Positions 1 through 8,440 of a DNA stretch of 64,000 bases are shown here, piece after piece; position 1 is the stretch's first letter; the number at the start of each line of letters is the position of its first letter. Source of the DNA: Sorlinia euscelidii (GTDB lineage Bacteria; Pseudomonadota; Alphaproteobacteria; Acetobacterales; Acetobacteraceae); assembly GCF_036452155.1 (NCBI RefSeq), contig NZ_JAWJZY010000003.1, one strand, 5' to 3'. Position numbers and translations under genes: made by a program. The notes under the pieces were generated by a model that worked only from the letters and a program-made list of their open reading frames with translations, was not told where the DNA came from and searched no databases.

Positions 1-3000
1 TTGAGCAGGTCGGGCATGGTGGTGTTCACAAAGGTCGAGATCGTGTCAAACTGCGCTTTCAGATCATCGACCGACATTGTCCTGCCGCCAATCGCCGTAT
101 CCAAAGCGGTGCGCAGATCGCCGGAGAATTTGGAGAAATTCGCCCCCGCCACCGTGCCATCATCATTGAACTTCCCGACTGAAATGCCGAGATCATCCAC
201 CACTTTGGCCATGTCCTTGAGCTGCGTGATGGTGCGCATATAATCATTGAGATCGCCGTAATTGCCGGTCAAACCCTGGCGCAGCGCCTGCGTGAATGTG
301 GCATTGCCGGACGTCAGGGTGGCGTTTTTGATGATATCGACCAGCGCGACATTTTTGAGCGTCGGGTCTTTATTATTGCGGTCATCCCGCACCGCACCGA
401 TATAACCCCCGCCCACATGAATGCCGAGCCGCGCAAATTGCGTGTTGAGGCGGTCAATATCCTTGCGCAGGGGCCCGGTAATATTATCCGTCTGCGCCTG
501 GTTCCAGACTTTACCGACTGAAAACCCATCCGGCCCGGCCTGGACCTGGGCAATGGTATAAGGGTTCTTGCGGTGCCCGAACAACCCGCCAAACAACCCA
601 CCCGCCGCCCCACCGAGGAGGCCGCCGACCACCGTGCCCACACCGGGGAAAATCGCCGACCCGATCGCCGTCCCCGCCGTGGCCCCGATGATCGACCCCA
701 TATTGCCATACTGCCCACCCCCAATATTCCCCAACGCCGAACCCAACGAAAACCCACCCCCAATCCCGCTGAACGCGTGGCTGAGGGGGGTGAGGAAAGA
801 CGTTGGTTTCGCTTGAGGCACATCATGGAGTGATGTTGCCGCCGGACGAACGTCACTGTGAGACCGACCTAACAGGCGCCCGAAGAATGAGCCTACCGAG
901 TCGAATAAACCGCCTTCGCGCTGATGATTCACATGCTCCGCGGATCTCAGATAGGTGGCGAGGTTGCCGTGACTGACGCCGGTCTTCGACCCGACAATGC
1001 TTTCCGGCGCCGCCGACGCACCCTCGCCAAAAAGGCTCATGACAGAGCTTAACGTGTTCCGGTGTTTGCCATCGAGGCCGTTGAGCAATGGATTGACCAG
1101 AGACAGTTTCGCGATCAGCGATAAAACCTGAGATTGAATGCCGGAAAGGACAGACTTGAAGGAAACGCCACCGTTCGACGCATTGACAAGAGCCTGCGTC
1201 ACGGAGTTGGAAAGCGTGTCCGCCATGGAAGAGATCGAACCTGTCAATTCACTCAAGGCGGATTCCTGCTGCTGATAGGCGGCGGTCGTTTGAGCCAGGC
1301 GGCCGGTGAGGGCAATGTAATCCTGCGCTTCCTTCGGGAGGATCTCGCCATATTGCCGATGCATCTGCGTTTCGGCCTGCAGGATGGATAGATGAATTTG
1401 GCGCTGCTGGGTGTCCTGTCCGATTGCGGCGGTCTGAGCCTCCATGAGAGAAATATTATCCTGAATACCGATATTCTGCGTTAGTTGCTGACTACGTGCC
1501 TGGGCAGCGGAGAGACGATCGAGCGCGGCGCTGCGCTTTTCAACCGCTGCTTCGAAACCACGCGATCCCTCGCTGAAATCATTGAGAGCCTCGCTGTAAG
1601 CCTGCTGGAAATTCGTTGCGTGCTGAAGCGCAGCGCTGCTTTTGCCTGCAGCATTGGCGATCGCCTCCTGAGACTGCGCCTGACGCATCGAGGCCGCCGT
1701 GCCATCCTCATAGGAAGCGGCCAGAGCTTGCTGTTTGGCGGTGAGCGCTTCTGACAGAGCTTGCTGGTTAACGGCAGTGCCGCGCGCCGCGTCATTGAAC
1801 TGCGCGACCACTTCCGCCATCGCCCGCCAGTAACCCGTCTGAGATTGTAGCGGCTCCAGCGCGTCCTGCAGGCCGCGGGCGATTTTCTCCTGAGGCGAAA
1901 TTGCATTGGCGAGCTCCGCGCGCGCATTGCTCAATTCTTCATTATTTTTCTGCCAGGCGACTGAACCGGCAGTCAGCGTTTGCGCGAGTTTCTCATGAGC
2001 GACGATGAAAGCTTCGATCGTCGCGCGCTGCGCTGTCAAACTGCCGGCATTGTACCCGCCCGCGGCATTGGCAGCGCCAGCCTGCAGAGATTTCTGGTCA
2101 TCAATGATGGCGGCGGAGGTGGCATGACTCGTCTGATTCGTCACCGGGGTTCTGTAATCCGTGAATTGATGGCCGCCGCTCTCCCGCAAAATCACATTTT
2201 TGAAAACGCGTGTCTGTAAATCGGTTAGATTGAAGCGCGCCGCTTCCCTCTCGATCAGGTCACGCGTGTCGGTCGGCAGATCCATTGGGTTCCGCCCGTA
2301 AATTGACGCGGCATAATGACGTGCGGCGGCACTGGTCGGATCCTTAAAGCCGCCATAATAGCCGAGCGCTTTGTCGAGGCTGTTTCCCGCGCGTTTCAAC
2401 GACTCTTGAAAAATCGTGAGGGCCGCGTCGATATTTCCTGACGGTGTGCTGATGTCATAGCCGTGCGCGTAGCGCGGATCGACCTGGCCGAGCCCGACAT
2501 GACCACTTGCATTGATGAGCAGTTTTGACCCCGCAAGCCCGTCACGGCTGGCGCGATCTGCCGGGATCACCGACAGGATGCTTGTCATGACGTCGAGCAG
2601 GTCTTTGCCCAAAGCGGCACTGAGGCGGGAAATGACGCTGAGTAGCGGTGAAGCGGCTTCCTGAAGGCGGTGCATGGAGCGCTGAAAAGGCGTCAGCGCC
2701 ATATCATTTGCGTCTTTGGTTGCGCCCCGAATTGCGTTGATCACCACCGCATAGGCTTTGCCCTGCTCGCCACTTGCCTGAAGCTGTTTCACCTGGTCAA
2801 CCAATTGGGCGCTTATCCCGGGCAGGTGCTGCTTATAAAGCGCCTGAATCTCTGCGACGGGATCCGTCATTGCCGTCTGAACAGCGGTGAGGCCCTTTTC
2901 AAGTGAGCCGAAGACGGTGCCGGCATCACGTGCGATGTTGGCGAGGCTGATCATATCGCCAGCGCCGCCCGTAAAGTTGTAGGTGCCGCCGATCGACGTC

Positions 3001-4202
3001 GCAGCCTGGTTGGCCGCTGCGCCCTCCCAGCCACGTTGCTTCTGCAGGCTGAGGGCGGCCTGGTCGATCGCGCCCGCCATCTGCGCCGCATCTTGCCGCG
3101 TCGCTCTTAATTGCTGGGAAAGTTTTGCCAGGCGCGCCTGCTCTGCTTCCGCATGGGAGCCCATCTTGTAAAATGCGATGCCTGCGGCACTGGCAGCGAG
3201 GGCGACCCCGATCGGTCCGGCGAGATAATGTGTGACGAGCTGAAGGGCTTTGCCGAACCCGCCCATGACGGTGATCATATTCGGCACCTCGTAAAAGGCG
3301 GCTTTGAGGGGGTTGCCGCCTGCCACGACCATATCCGTGAATTTATGGGCCTGCGCCGTGAGGATGCCGAGCTGATGGCTTTCAAGTCCGATCGACTCAG
3401 CGTTCTTCCGATGCTTTTCCGCCTGCTGTCCAGAGGCCTCGCCCATCTGACGAATGGTCGCAATCTCAGCTTTGAGCGTCGCGATGCGTGACAATTGGTG
3501 GTTGACGAGTCGGTCCGCGTCTTGGGGGTCAAAATACTCTTTTTCGACGGCCAGCGCGCTGACACCTCGCAATTTTTCAAGCTGCGCTTCCGCGCGGTGA
3601 AGGGCGTCCTGCTTATGGGAGAGGGCGTCATAAGATTTTGTCATGCGGAGGAGGGCGTTTGTGGCGCTGCCCGCGCCTTTTTCCGTCACTTCAAACAGGT
3701 TGTTGCTCTGTAAAGCCGTCTTTTGGAGATTATCGCGGAAGCCCTGGACTATGCCGTTCAACTCACCCAGGCGGCCTGTCGCGGCATCCTGGGCCGTTGT
3801 GACCTGCCGGATTGCGCGCTGCACTCCCTCATATTTTTGAGAGACCGATGTCAGCTCGGCTTCGAGCTGCTTCAATTCCTGCGCGTCGCCGCGACCAAGC
3901 GCGCCCGTCATTTTGCCGCGCAACCCTTCAAGCTCCCGAATGCGCGCCTGGAGAGCGGCGGCTTCCCGAATCAGGGCAGTGTATTTTTTGCCAAGCGTGG
4001 CGGCGGCGCTTGCTGTCTCGTCTGAAAGAGCGCGCGTTGAAGCCCCGGCCCGCCGGGCCATGTCGGTGAAGCTCGTGGCGACGTCTTCCGCTTTACCTTG
4101 CAACGCATCAAGGTTGGCGCCCGCGGATTTGGTGCCGGATGACGTCTCGTCACGCGTGGTGATACGATATTGAAGCTCGGTGATTTTACGGTCTTCAGCC
4201 AT
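1..4202 (-). CDS. Phage tail length tape measure protein with transglycosylase-like segments (3' end outside window)
   Basis: The reading frame starts at ATG 4202 and stays open to the window edge, giving at least 1400 residues and no stop. The N-terminal third is rich in Ala, Gln and Glu with long predicted coiled coils, as in tape measure proteins that fix tail length and line the tail tube. Around codons 540-650 are lytic-transglycosylase-like pieces: a GLGQVDP segment followed by ALGYYGG, and downstream an ILRESGG motif. Near positions 560-780 a Gly/Ala-rich hydrophobic stretch (GLLGGAAGGLFGGLF) resembles the membrane-active region of tape measures. It is the last gene of the late block seen here and is separated from other tail genes by the cargo island at 4.4-8.4 kb. 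The start has only a weak ribosome binding site. Confidence 0.88.
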   Translation of the reverse strand, partial: MAEDRKITELQYRITTRDETSSGTKSAGANLDALQGKAEDVATSFTDMARRAGASTRALSDETASAAATLGKKYTALIREAAALQARIRELEGLRGKMTGALGRGDAQELKQLEAELTSVSQKYEGVQRAIRQVTTAQDAATGRLGELNGIVQGFRDNLQKTALQSNNLFEVTEKGAGSATNALLRMTKSYDALSHKQDALHRAEAQLEKLRGVSALAVEKEYFDPQDADRLVNHQLSRIATLKAEIATIRQMGEASGQQAEKHRKNAESIGLESHQLGILTAQAHKFTDMVVAGGNPLKAAFYEVPNMITVMGGFGKALQLVTHYLAGPIGVALAASAAGIAFYKMGSHAEAEQARLAKLSQQLRATRQDAAQMAGAIDQAALSLQKQRGWEGAAANQAATSIGGTYNFTGGAGDMISLANIARDAGTVFGSLEKGLTAVQTAMTDPVAEIQALYKQHLPGISAQLVDQVKQLQASGEQGKAYAVVINAIRGATKDANDMALTPFQRSMHRLQEAASPLLSVISRLSAALGKDLLDVMTSILSVIPADRASRDGLAGSKLLINASGHVGLGQVDPRYAHGYDISTPSGNIDAALTIFQESLKRAGNSLDKALGYYGGFKDPTSAAARHYAASIYGRNPMDLPTDTRDLIEREAARFNLTDLQTRVFKNVILRESGGHQFTDYRTPVTNQTSHATSAAIIDDQKSLQAGAANAAGGYNAGSLTAQRATIEAFIVAHEKLAQTLTAGSVAWQKNNEELSNARAELANAISPQEKIARGLQDALEPLQSQTGYWRAMAEVVAQFNDAARGTAVNQQALSEALTAKQQALAASYEDGTAASMRQAQSQEAIANAAGKSSAALQHATNFQQAYSEALNDFSEGSRGFEAAVEKRSAALDRLSAAQARSQQLTQNIGIQDNISLMEAQTAAIGQDTQQRQIHLSILQAETQMHRQYGEILPKEAQDYIALTGRLAQTTAAYQQQESALSELTGSISSMADTLSNSVTQALVNASNGGVSFKSVLSGIQSQVLSLIAKLSLVNPLLNGLDGKHRNTLSSVMSLFGEGASAAPESIVGSKTGVSHGNLATYLRSAEHVNHQREGGLFDSVGSFFGRLLGRSHSDVRPAATSLHDVPQAKPTSFLTPLSHAFSGIGGGFSLGSALGNIGGGQYGNMGSIIGATAGTAIGSAIFPGVGTVVGGLLGGAAGGLFGGLFGHRKNPYTIAQVQAGPDGFSVGKVWNQAQTDNITGPLRKDIDRLNTQFARLGIHVGGGYIGAVRDDRNNKDPTLKNVALVDIIKNATLTSGNATFTQALRQGLTGNYGDLNDYMRTITQLKDMAKVVDDLGISVGKFNDDGTVAGANFSKFSGDLRTALDTAIGGRTMSVDDLKAQFDTISTFVNTTMPDLL

Positions 4203-4440
4203 TATTTTTCTTGCATATCAGGTGGTTTTTGCAGGTGAGGTGCCGCCTCTTGGGCGAGGCTTGAACCTAACGGAGTCGCGGCTCATGGCGCATCTCATCA
4301 CCTTCAGCGCCGTGGTAGCCGGGCGCTAACTCACGCGCTCAAAATTATTGCGCAAGTGCGTGGCGCGGCGTGGACGGACACCCGAGCAACGTGATGCCCG
4401 TCTGGGCTAAGCTGGGTCTGTAGCGGCGCCATCGGGTCGC
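4203..4440. other. Intergenic stretch before the tape measure gene
   Basis: About 240 bases without a convincing reading frame. It separates the cargo island from the tape measure gene and would hold whatever signal restarts late transcription or translation. I see no strong promoter or terminator in it. Confidence 0.4.
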
Positions 4441-4686
4441 TTAAGCAGGCGATCCCTCTAAGTCTTCAGAAAGTTTTTCCACCGCGTTGAGGACGGCATC
4501 GCCCCGTGAGGCGCACACGATGCTGAAATCCCGCAGGGCGGAGCCGATCATCTGCGCCTCATGCGCCGTCAAGGCGGCATGTTCCAGCCGGTAGCCCACG
4601 CAGGCGATGATCTCGGCGAGGCTGGTGATCCCGAGCCCGACCTGGGCCAATGTGGCGCTTGTCTGTTCGAGATTGACACGATTCAT
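4441..4686 (-). CDS. Small phage protein, unknown function (81 aa)
   Basis: The ATG at 4686 overlaps the TGA of the upstream Rha-like gene in an ATGA arrangement, which favours this start and suggests translational coupling. The product is mostly helical with no membrane segment (for example SLAEIIACVGYRLEHAAL) and ends in an acidic tail. I do not recognise a family. Its coupling to a Rha-like regulator suggests an accessory regulatory role, but that is inference only. Confidence 0.55.
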   Translation of the reverse strand: MNRVNLEQTSATLAQVGLGITSLAEIIACVGYRLEHAALTAHEAQMIGSALRDFSIVCASRGDAVLNAVEKLSEDLEGSPA

Positions 4687-5519
4687 TTTGCCAGCCCTCC
4701 GAAAACGATTTCCGGTTGGGAGATCTGGAGGGGAGAGGGCGGGCGCAGAACATGGATGACCCGCGCGTACCACCGCAACACGGTCACATTGCCGCCAGAG
4801 TGTGCGCGGGAAGTGTCCTCCAACCGTCCATATTGCCTGCCCGCCGCGGTGAGGTGGTAAATGCGATGCCCTTTTTTGTCGTAATAGGAGGTCTGCAAGC
4901 CACGGTCCAGCAGAAGCTGATTGATGTGCCGCGCTGAGAGTCTACCAAGCTTTTGACCGATCTGGCTCGGCGTCAGCGTGTGTTCATTTTCCGCGGCGGT
5001 CAAATACTCCGTCCCCATCAGCTCAAGCGGGTTCTCACCGCACTTGGCTTTGCAATAGCGCCCTGCACGCAGGACCAACTGACTTCCATTAAACCCGGCG
5101 AGTCTCCCGATTTCGATCGCGGTGCGGAAGGTCCGCAGGATTGAGGGACGGCGTGTAGGGGAAACCCGAACGGGAGGTGCTTCGCCGCGTTCATAGGCAT
5201 CAAAGCGTTCTATGATCTCGATTGTCACCTCGGTAGCTACCCTAGTCTCCGACTTCGCCGTGATGAAGATCGCCTGCTTCTTGTTGAGGTAGTATTCCTC
5301 TGATGGGCGGCCGCCTTTGTCGGATGAGGTTTGCGCCACGGTGGCGCAAACCCCCATTTGCTTCAAATCAGCCAAATATCTCTTGATGAGTTTGCGAACG
5401 TCTCTGGGGCGATCGAATCCTAGGCGGGTGGCCAAATCGATATCGTGAATACGCAACTCACCATCATGCATGGAGGGAGATATGAAACCTGTGATAGTAT
5501 CGATCTCAGCCGTGGCCAT
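4683..5519 (-). CDS. Rha-like phage regulatory protein (antirepressor type)
   Basis: Residues about 20-115 match the Rha regulatory pattern: RIHDIDLATRLGF near the start, a DVRKLIKRYL helix, GGRPSEEYYLNKKQAIFI, then a run ending in a helix that carries IIERFDAYE. Rha proteins are lambdoid phage regulators thought to interfere with repression or lytic growth; the mechanism here is not known. The C-terminal half has a winged-helix look (TPSQIGQKLGRLSARHINQLL) and may be a second DNA-binding domain. The start at 5519 is preceded by GAGGAG. Upstream, toward a divergent ribbon-helix-helix gene, lie strong inverted repeats, so the two genes probably share control. Confidence 0.75.
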   Translation of the reverse strand: MATAEIDTITGFISPSMHDGELRIHDIDLATRLGFDRPRDVRKLIKRYLADLKQMGVCATVAQTSSDKGGRPSEEYYLNKKQAIFITAKSETRVATEVTIEIIERFDAYERGEAPPVRVSPTRRPSILRTFRTAIEIGRLAGFNGSQLVLRAGRYCKAKCGENPLELMGTEYLTAAENEHTLTPSQIGQKLGRLSARHINQLLLDRGLQTSYYDKKGHRIYHLTAAGRQYGRLEDTSRAHSGGNVTVLRWYARVIHVLRPPSPLQISQPEIVFGGLAK

Positions 5520-5544
5520 GAGATAACTCCTCTGGTTGTGGTTA

Positions 5545-5596
5545 GGTCGGTTGCGGGAGGGCAATCCCCAACCGACCGATACGTATCTACCGTATC
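5545..5596. promoter_or_regulatory. Inverted repeats between divergent Rha-like and RHH genes
   Basis: GGTCGGTT at 5545-5552 is perfectly inverted as AACCGACC at 5570-5577, with GGG/CCC inside, so a transcript could form a strong hairpin upstream of the Rha-like start. Immediately adjacent, GATACG (5578-5583) and CGTATC (5591-5596) form a second inverted repeat. Arc/Mnt-type ribbon-helix-helix repressors bind short inverted sites between divergent genes, so this is a plausible operator for the RHH gene at 5655. Function is inferred. Confidence 0.5.
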
Positions 5597-5645
5597 TTTC
5601 GGTTGAGGTCAAATTTTTGTTGCGTATGTTACGGAAACTACGTAT

Positions 5646-6197
5646 TCACAGGCTATGGAACGTAAGCCCATCCGCTTTGAGATTCGCCTCCAACCAGAAT
5701 TGTCTGATCAGATTGACAACTGGCGCAGAAACGAATCTGGCTTGCCTAACCGTGCTGAAGCCGCTCGCAGACTTATCGAAGCTGGCCTCAAGGCATTGCA
5801 GAACGATGATCCCGAGAACAGTTAGTCGGGACTTCGGCGCATCGGCCATGTAGTCACCGGTTCTTCGGATAGCGGGGCGGACTTCCGCCGTGACCCACTT
5901 CTTGAACCGTTTCGCTGCGGGTTTACGCGATGTAAGGATCAGGGAGTAAAGGCCGGACTTGTTGATAACGGTGGTTTCTTGGGGGCCACCAAGGGTGTCC
6001 ACTAAAGCCGACCTCCTTTCGTCACTGTCTAATCGTTGAGCAGCATCTCGGTAATTTCTTATTCCCAAAACAGCGCAAACGTCTGCGAGAACCCACCAAG
6101 GTTCATCAGACCGGTTGAGGACACGCACCTTTGCACCCTCAAAAGAGAATGCGGAGACAGGTAACTCTATGATACACGTGGAGGTAGCTATAGGCAT
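5646..6197 (-). CDS. Bro-N domain antirepressor-like protein, atypical C-terminus
   Basis: Residues about 12-120 are a Bro-N domain: FEGAKVRVLNRSDEPWWVLADVC, ALVDTLGGPQETTVINKSGLYSLI and the RKPAAKRFKKWVTAEVRPAI helix are typical. Bro-N proteins of phages are DNA-binding regulators and often antirepressors. After about residue 123 the sequence stops resembling the family, and the last 57 codons are exactly antisense to the RHH gene at 5655-5825. The gene may be a C-terminally truncated Bro protein reading into a neighbour. A divergent RHH gene begins 84 bases upstream, so both could share an operator. Confidence 0.7.
   Translation of the reverse strand: MPIATSTCIIELPVSAFSFEGAKVRVLNRSDEPWWVLADVCAVLGIRNYRDAAQRLDSDERRSALVDTLGGPQETTVINKSGLYSLILTSRKPAAKRFKKWVTAEVRPAIRRTGDYMADAPKSRLTVLGIIVLQCLEASFDKSASGFSTVRQARFVSAPVVNLIRQFWLEANLKADGLTFHSL
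5655..5825 (+). CDS. Arc/Mnt-type ribbon-helix-helix protein 1 (56 aa)
   Basis: A 56-codon frame from ATG 5655 encodes a compact RHH fold: a beta strand RFEIRLQPEL, then a helix (LSDQIDNWRR) and a second helix in which NRAEAARRLIEAGLKAL is the signature of small phage and plasmid repressors. It lies divergent to the Rha-like gene, with inverted repeats between them. It overlaps the 3' end of the Bro-N gene on the opposite strand. The protein-like pattern on this strand is stronger than on the other, so I consider this gene real. It probably dimerises and represses its own locus. Confidence 0.72.
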   Translation: MERKPIRFEIRLQPELSDQIDNWRRNESGLPNRAEAARRLIEAGLKALQNDDPENS

Positions 6198-6280
6198 CGG
6201 AATACGTCTCCATGCTTGTTGTTAGGGCCGAGAGGAAGTTGGCGCTTCCTTTCGGTCTGCTTTTTTGATAAACAAAAATA

Positions 6281-6475
6281 ATGACGAAGTCAATAAGCGA
6301 TAATCAGAAAAGAAGAGGCAGGCCAGCAACGGGTTTCGACCCCATGTGGGGTGTGCGTTTCACTGGAAATCAGCGTCGAGCGATTGAGGCTTGGGCTAAT
6401 AAAAATGCGCTCAACAGAGCCGAGGCCATACGCCGCCTGGTGGAAGCTGGGTTGAAAGTTTCGGCGAAAAAATAA
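6281..6475 (+). CDS. Ribbon-helix-helix protein 2 (64 aa)
   Basis: A basic N-terminal tail (KRRGRPATGFDP) is followed by a strand (MWGVRFTGNQ) and the helix pair RAIEAWANKN and NRAEAIRRLVEAGLKV. The last helix is nearly the same as in the RHH protein at 5655, which implies duplication. It is divergent from the Bro-N gene across a short AT-rich spacer, the arrangement of a repressor controlling an antirepressor. A likely role is an Arc/Mnt-like repressor of the Bro-N promoter. Confidence 0.75.
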   Translation: MTKSISDNQKRRGRPATGFDPMWGVRFTGNQRRAIEAWANKNALNRAEAIRRLVEAGLKVSAKK

Positions 6476-6568
6476 TGTAGGTGGATGCCATAGGAGCGGG
6501 CAAAAGTTCTCCAATGTCATGTAAATTACACACTTGATGTAAGCCGACGATCTTGCCATCGTCCTCCT

Positions 6569-6733
6569 ATGGAAAACGATAAACTAGATCAGAGATTACA
6601 ACTTGTGGTTTCAAGACGCTTTCTTGAGCGCGTTGATCAATGGCGGCGCAGACAGACGGAAATCCCTTCAAGGTCAGAAGCAATAAGGGTGCTGGTTCAA
6701 AAGGGCGTGGAAGCCGACGAAGTCGAAAATTGA
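6569..6733 (+). CDS. Ribbon-helix-helix protein 3 (54 aa)
   Basis: The frame from ATG 6569, preceded by a GTCCTCCT tract rather than a clear Shine-Dalgarno, encodes strand RLQLVVSRRF, helix ERVDQWRRRQ and helix PSRSEAIRVLVQKGVEA. This is the same architecture as the RHH genes at 5655 and 6281, making three paralogues within 1.1 kb. It is not adjacent to a divergent antirepressor gene. It may control the toxin-antitoxin pair downstream or be a spare copy; this is inference. Confidence 0.65.
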   Translation: MENDKLDQRLQLVVSRRFLERVDQWRRRQTEIPSRSEAIRVLVQKGVEADEVEN

Positions 6734-6917
6734 TAATCAGATGAGGAGATGTCAGTCCTTTTTAGGGCTGCATCCAACGCGAGGAATTCGTTCGACATAA
6801 GGCTGAGGTGAGAAAATTGACTTCCGACCTCGGCGGAGGTGGTCAAGGGTCATCCAGCATCACGATTCTGTTTTTAAATGCATTCCACTCGCCGATCCAT
6901 TATAGTAGACTCATCTG

Positions 6918-7226
6918 ATGAGAGAGATTAGGCAGACCGAGGCATTTGCAGAATGGCTACACGATCTGAAGGATCGCAAGACTAAACAGGTCGTTTCTCA
7001 ACGTATCTTGCTCATGGCAGCCGGCTCACTTGGCGACGTAAAGTCGCTTGGAGACGGCCTCTTTGAGGCTCGTATTCACTATGGCCCGGGTTACAGACTT
7101 TATTTTGTTCAGCGCGGTCGAACCGTAATTATTCTTCTTTGTGGCGGCTCGAAGCGTAATCAAAAGAGAGACATTAAAAACGCACAATGGATGATTGGAG
7201 CATTAGAGAATGAGGAAAATGCATAG
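6918..7226 (+). CDS. RelE/HigB-type toxin, addiction module killer
   Basis: A 102-residue protein with the layout of the small HigB/RelE-like killer family: an N-terminal helix pair (EAFAEWLHDLKDRKTK), central GDVKSLGDGLFEARIHYG, then GYRLYFVQRG and the closing LLCGGSKRNQKRDI helix. Family members are mRNA interferases that cleave mRNA, often at the ribosome. The downstream antitoxin gene overlaps its end by 17 bases, the usual toxin-first order for HigBA. A TATAGT sequence at 6901-6906 could be the -10 box and would leave a very short leader. It probably stabilises the prophage. Confidence 0.85.
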   Translation: MREIRQTEAFAEWLHDLKDRKTKQVVSQRILLMAAGSLGDVKSLGDGLFEARIHYGPGYRLYFVQRGRTVIILLCGGSKRNQKRDIKNAQWMIGALENEENA

Positions 7227-7521
7227 CGAGGTGAAAACAACTTCTCTCGACCCTGCTTCCCTTTGTCGGACAGACGAAGAGCAGGAAAACTTTCTCAATG
7301 CGGCATGGGAAACCGGAAATCCTAGCGTGATTGCGAACGCTCTTTCCATCATTGCGCGAGCTAGAAAGGGCGGAGTCAACGAATTGGCGAAAGAAACGGA
7401 TTTGGCACGCTCTACAATCTACAAAGCGTTGTCCAAAGATGGAAACCCACGTCTCAAATCGTTGCTGAGCTTGTTCAGAGATATAGGCATTGAAACCAGC
7501 TTCTCTCTGAGAAAATCGTAA
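7210..7521 (+). CDS. HigA-like antitoxin with HTH domain
   Basis: A 103-residue antidote of the family paired with HI1419-like killers. The N-terminal part (EEQENFLNAAWETGNPSVI) would wrap the toxin. The C-terminal half carries the helix-turn-helix NELAKETDLARSTIYKALSK followed by NPRLKSLLSLF. The start overlaps the toxin gene, so translation is coupled. The pair probably autoregulates from a site upstream of the toxin. An alternative start at 7219 is possible. Confidence 0.85.
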   Translation: MRKMHSEVKTTSLDPASLCRTDEEQENFLNAAWETGNPSVIANALSIIARARKGGVNELAKETDLARSTIYKALSKDGNPRLKSLLSLFRDIGIETSFSLRKS

Positions 7522-7627
7522 AAAATTTGTTTTCCACGTTCTCACTTTCAGTAACTTTTTTCCTAGCGAGATCAGTCGGTGTCATTGAAATCCAAGGAGG
7601 GCGCGTCTTGAAAGGGGAGATGGAATT

Positions 7628-7798
7628 GTGAGTAACGCATCAAAAAAAATGAGCCGGTATGACTCGGCTGATTATCTTGAGAGTGACGAGGATATTGCAG
7701 CTTACCTCGACGCGGCTATTGAGGAGCGAGATGATGAGGGGACGTTACTTCTTTCGGCTCTTGCAACAATCGCACGCGCTCGCGGTTTGTCCGCGTAA
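7628..7798 (+). pseudogene. Truncated second HigA-like antitoxin
   Basis: From GTG 7628 (or ATG 7649) a short frame encodes YDSADYLESDEDIAAYLDAA and then LLLSALATIARARG, which matches the N-terminal half of the same antitoxin family as the gene at 7210. It stops at 7798 before the helix-turn-helix. In the next frame just after the stop, KALSAKPHLILAF resembles the end of the missing HTH region (compare YKALSKDGNPRL), so an internal deletion with a frame change is likely. No partner toxin is present. It is a remnant of a second module, though a short toxin-binding peptide could still be made. Confidence 0.6.
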
Positions 7799-7839
7799 AG
7801 CACTATCTGCCAAGCCGCACTTAATCCTCGCCTTCGATG

Positions 7840-8268
7840 TCAGCTATGAGGTGGTGAAAAGAGCGTGCATACCAAGTTGAAGGCTTTATAACCATCGCAT
7901 TCATCTGGATTTCGCTGGATATGCGCCTTTTCGAAAAAGCATGTTTTCCCGTCGAGCATCCTAGTATAATGCCCGTTGATGTTTACAAGGCTACCTGAAT
8001 TTTCACAGCATGTGGTGATTGTTTCGAAAACGCTGGCGTCTCTAGATCCATTTCTGACCAAAATCCCAATGTGGATTGGTCCCCGAGGCTTGAAGCCAAC
8101 ATTGACGTGTCCGTCTAGGCTCGTTCTTTGCATTCTCACGAACGGATCCATCTCGGTCCAATCAGGGTTCATAAAATAATCTCTCAGCTCAATGTTTTGG
8201 CCGAAGAGCTCAGGAGCGGAAATGGTTAGTTGCCCTTGATCAGAGCCAACATATCGAAATGGTATCAT
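7840..8268 (-). CDS. Hypothetical protein (142 aa)
   Basis: I do not recognise this protein. It is a mixed alpha/beta soluble sequence without signal peptide or membrane segments, with a DYFMNPDWTEMDPFVRMQRT segment and several Cys residues. The DPFV piece is vaguely like autoinducer-binding domains of LuxR proteins, but there is no HTH and I do not call it. No clear ribosome binding site precedes the start. It lies alone between a toxin-antitoxin remnant and the tail genes and may be cargo. Confidence 0.4.
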   Translation of the reverse strand: MIPFRYVGSDQGQLTISAPELFGQNIELRDYFMNPDWTEMDPFVRMQRTSLDGHVNVGFKPRGPIHIGILVRNGSRDASVFETITTCCENSGSLVNINGHYTRMLDGKTCFFEKAHIQRNPDECDGYKAFNLVCTLFSPPHS

Positions 8269-8440
8269 TCGTTTACTTTACCATTTTGTGAATATCCTTG
8301 TAAATGGAGCAAATGACGCTTTCTACTGATATTTGCAACAATTGAAACAACGATGTTTCGGGCTTAGAAATTGGATGTTGCACGATTCACGAGCGTGCCG
8401 ACCATGTGACAAAGTCGTTCATGTCAGCAATCAGAGAATC

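Noticed and set aside
568..833. Pro-rich plus-strand proteins
   Set aside because: They are antisense to the Gly-rich segment of the tape measure gene.
7840..8268. LuxR autoinducer-binding protein
   Set aside because: Only a short DPFV-containing piece is similar; no HTH and no conserved ligand residues could be confirmed.
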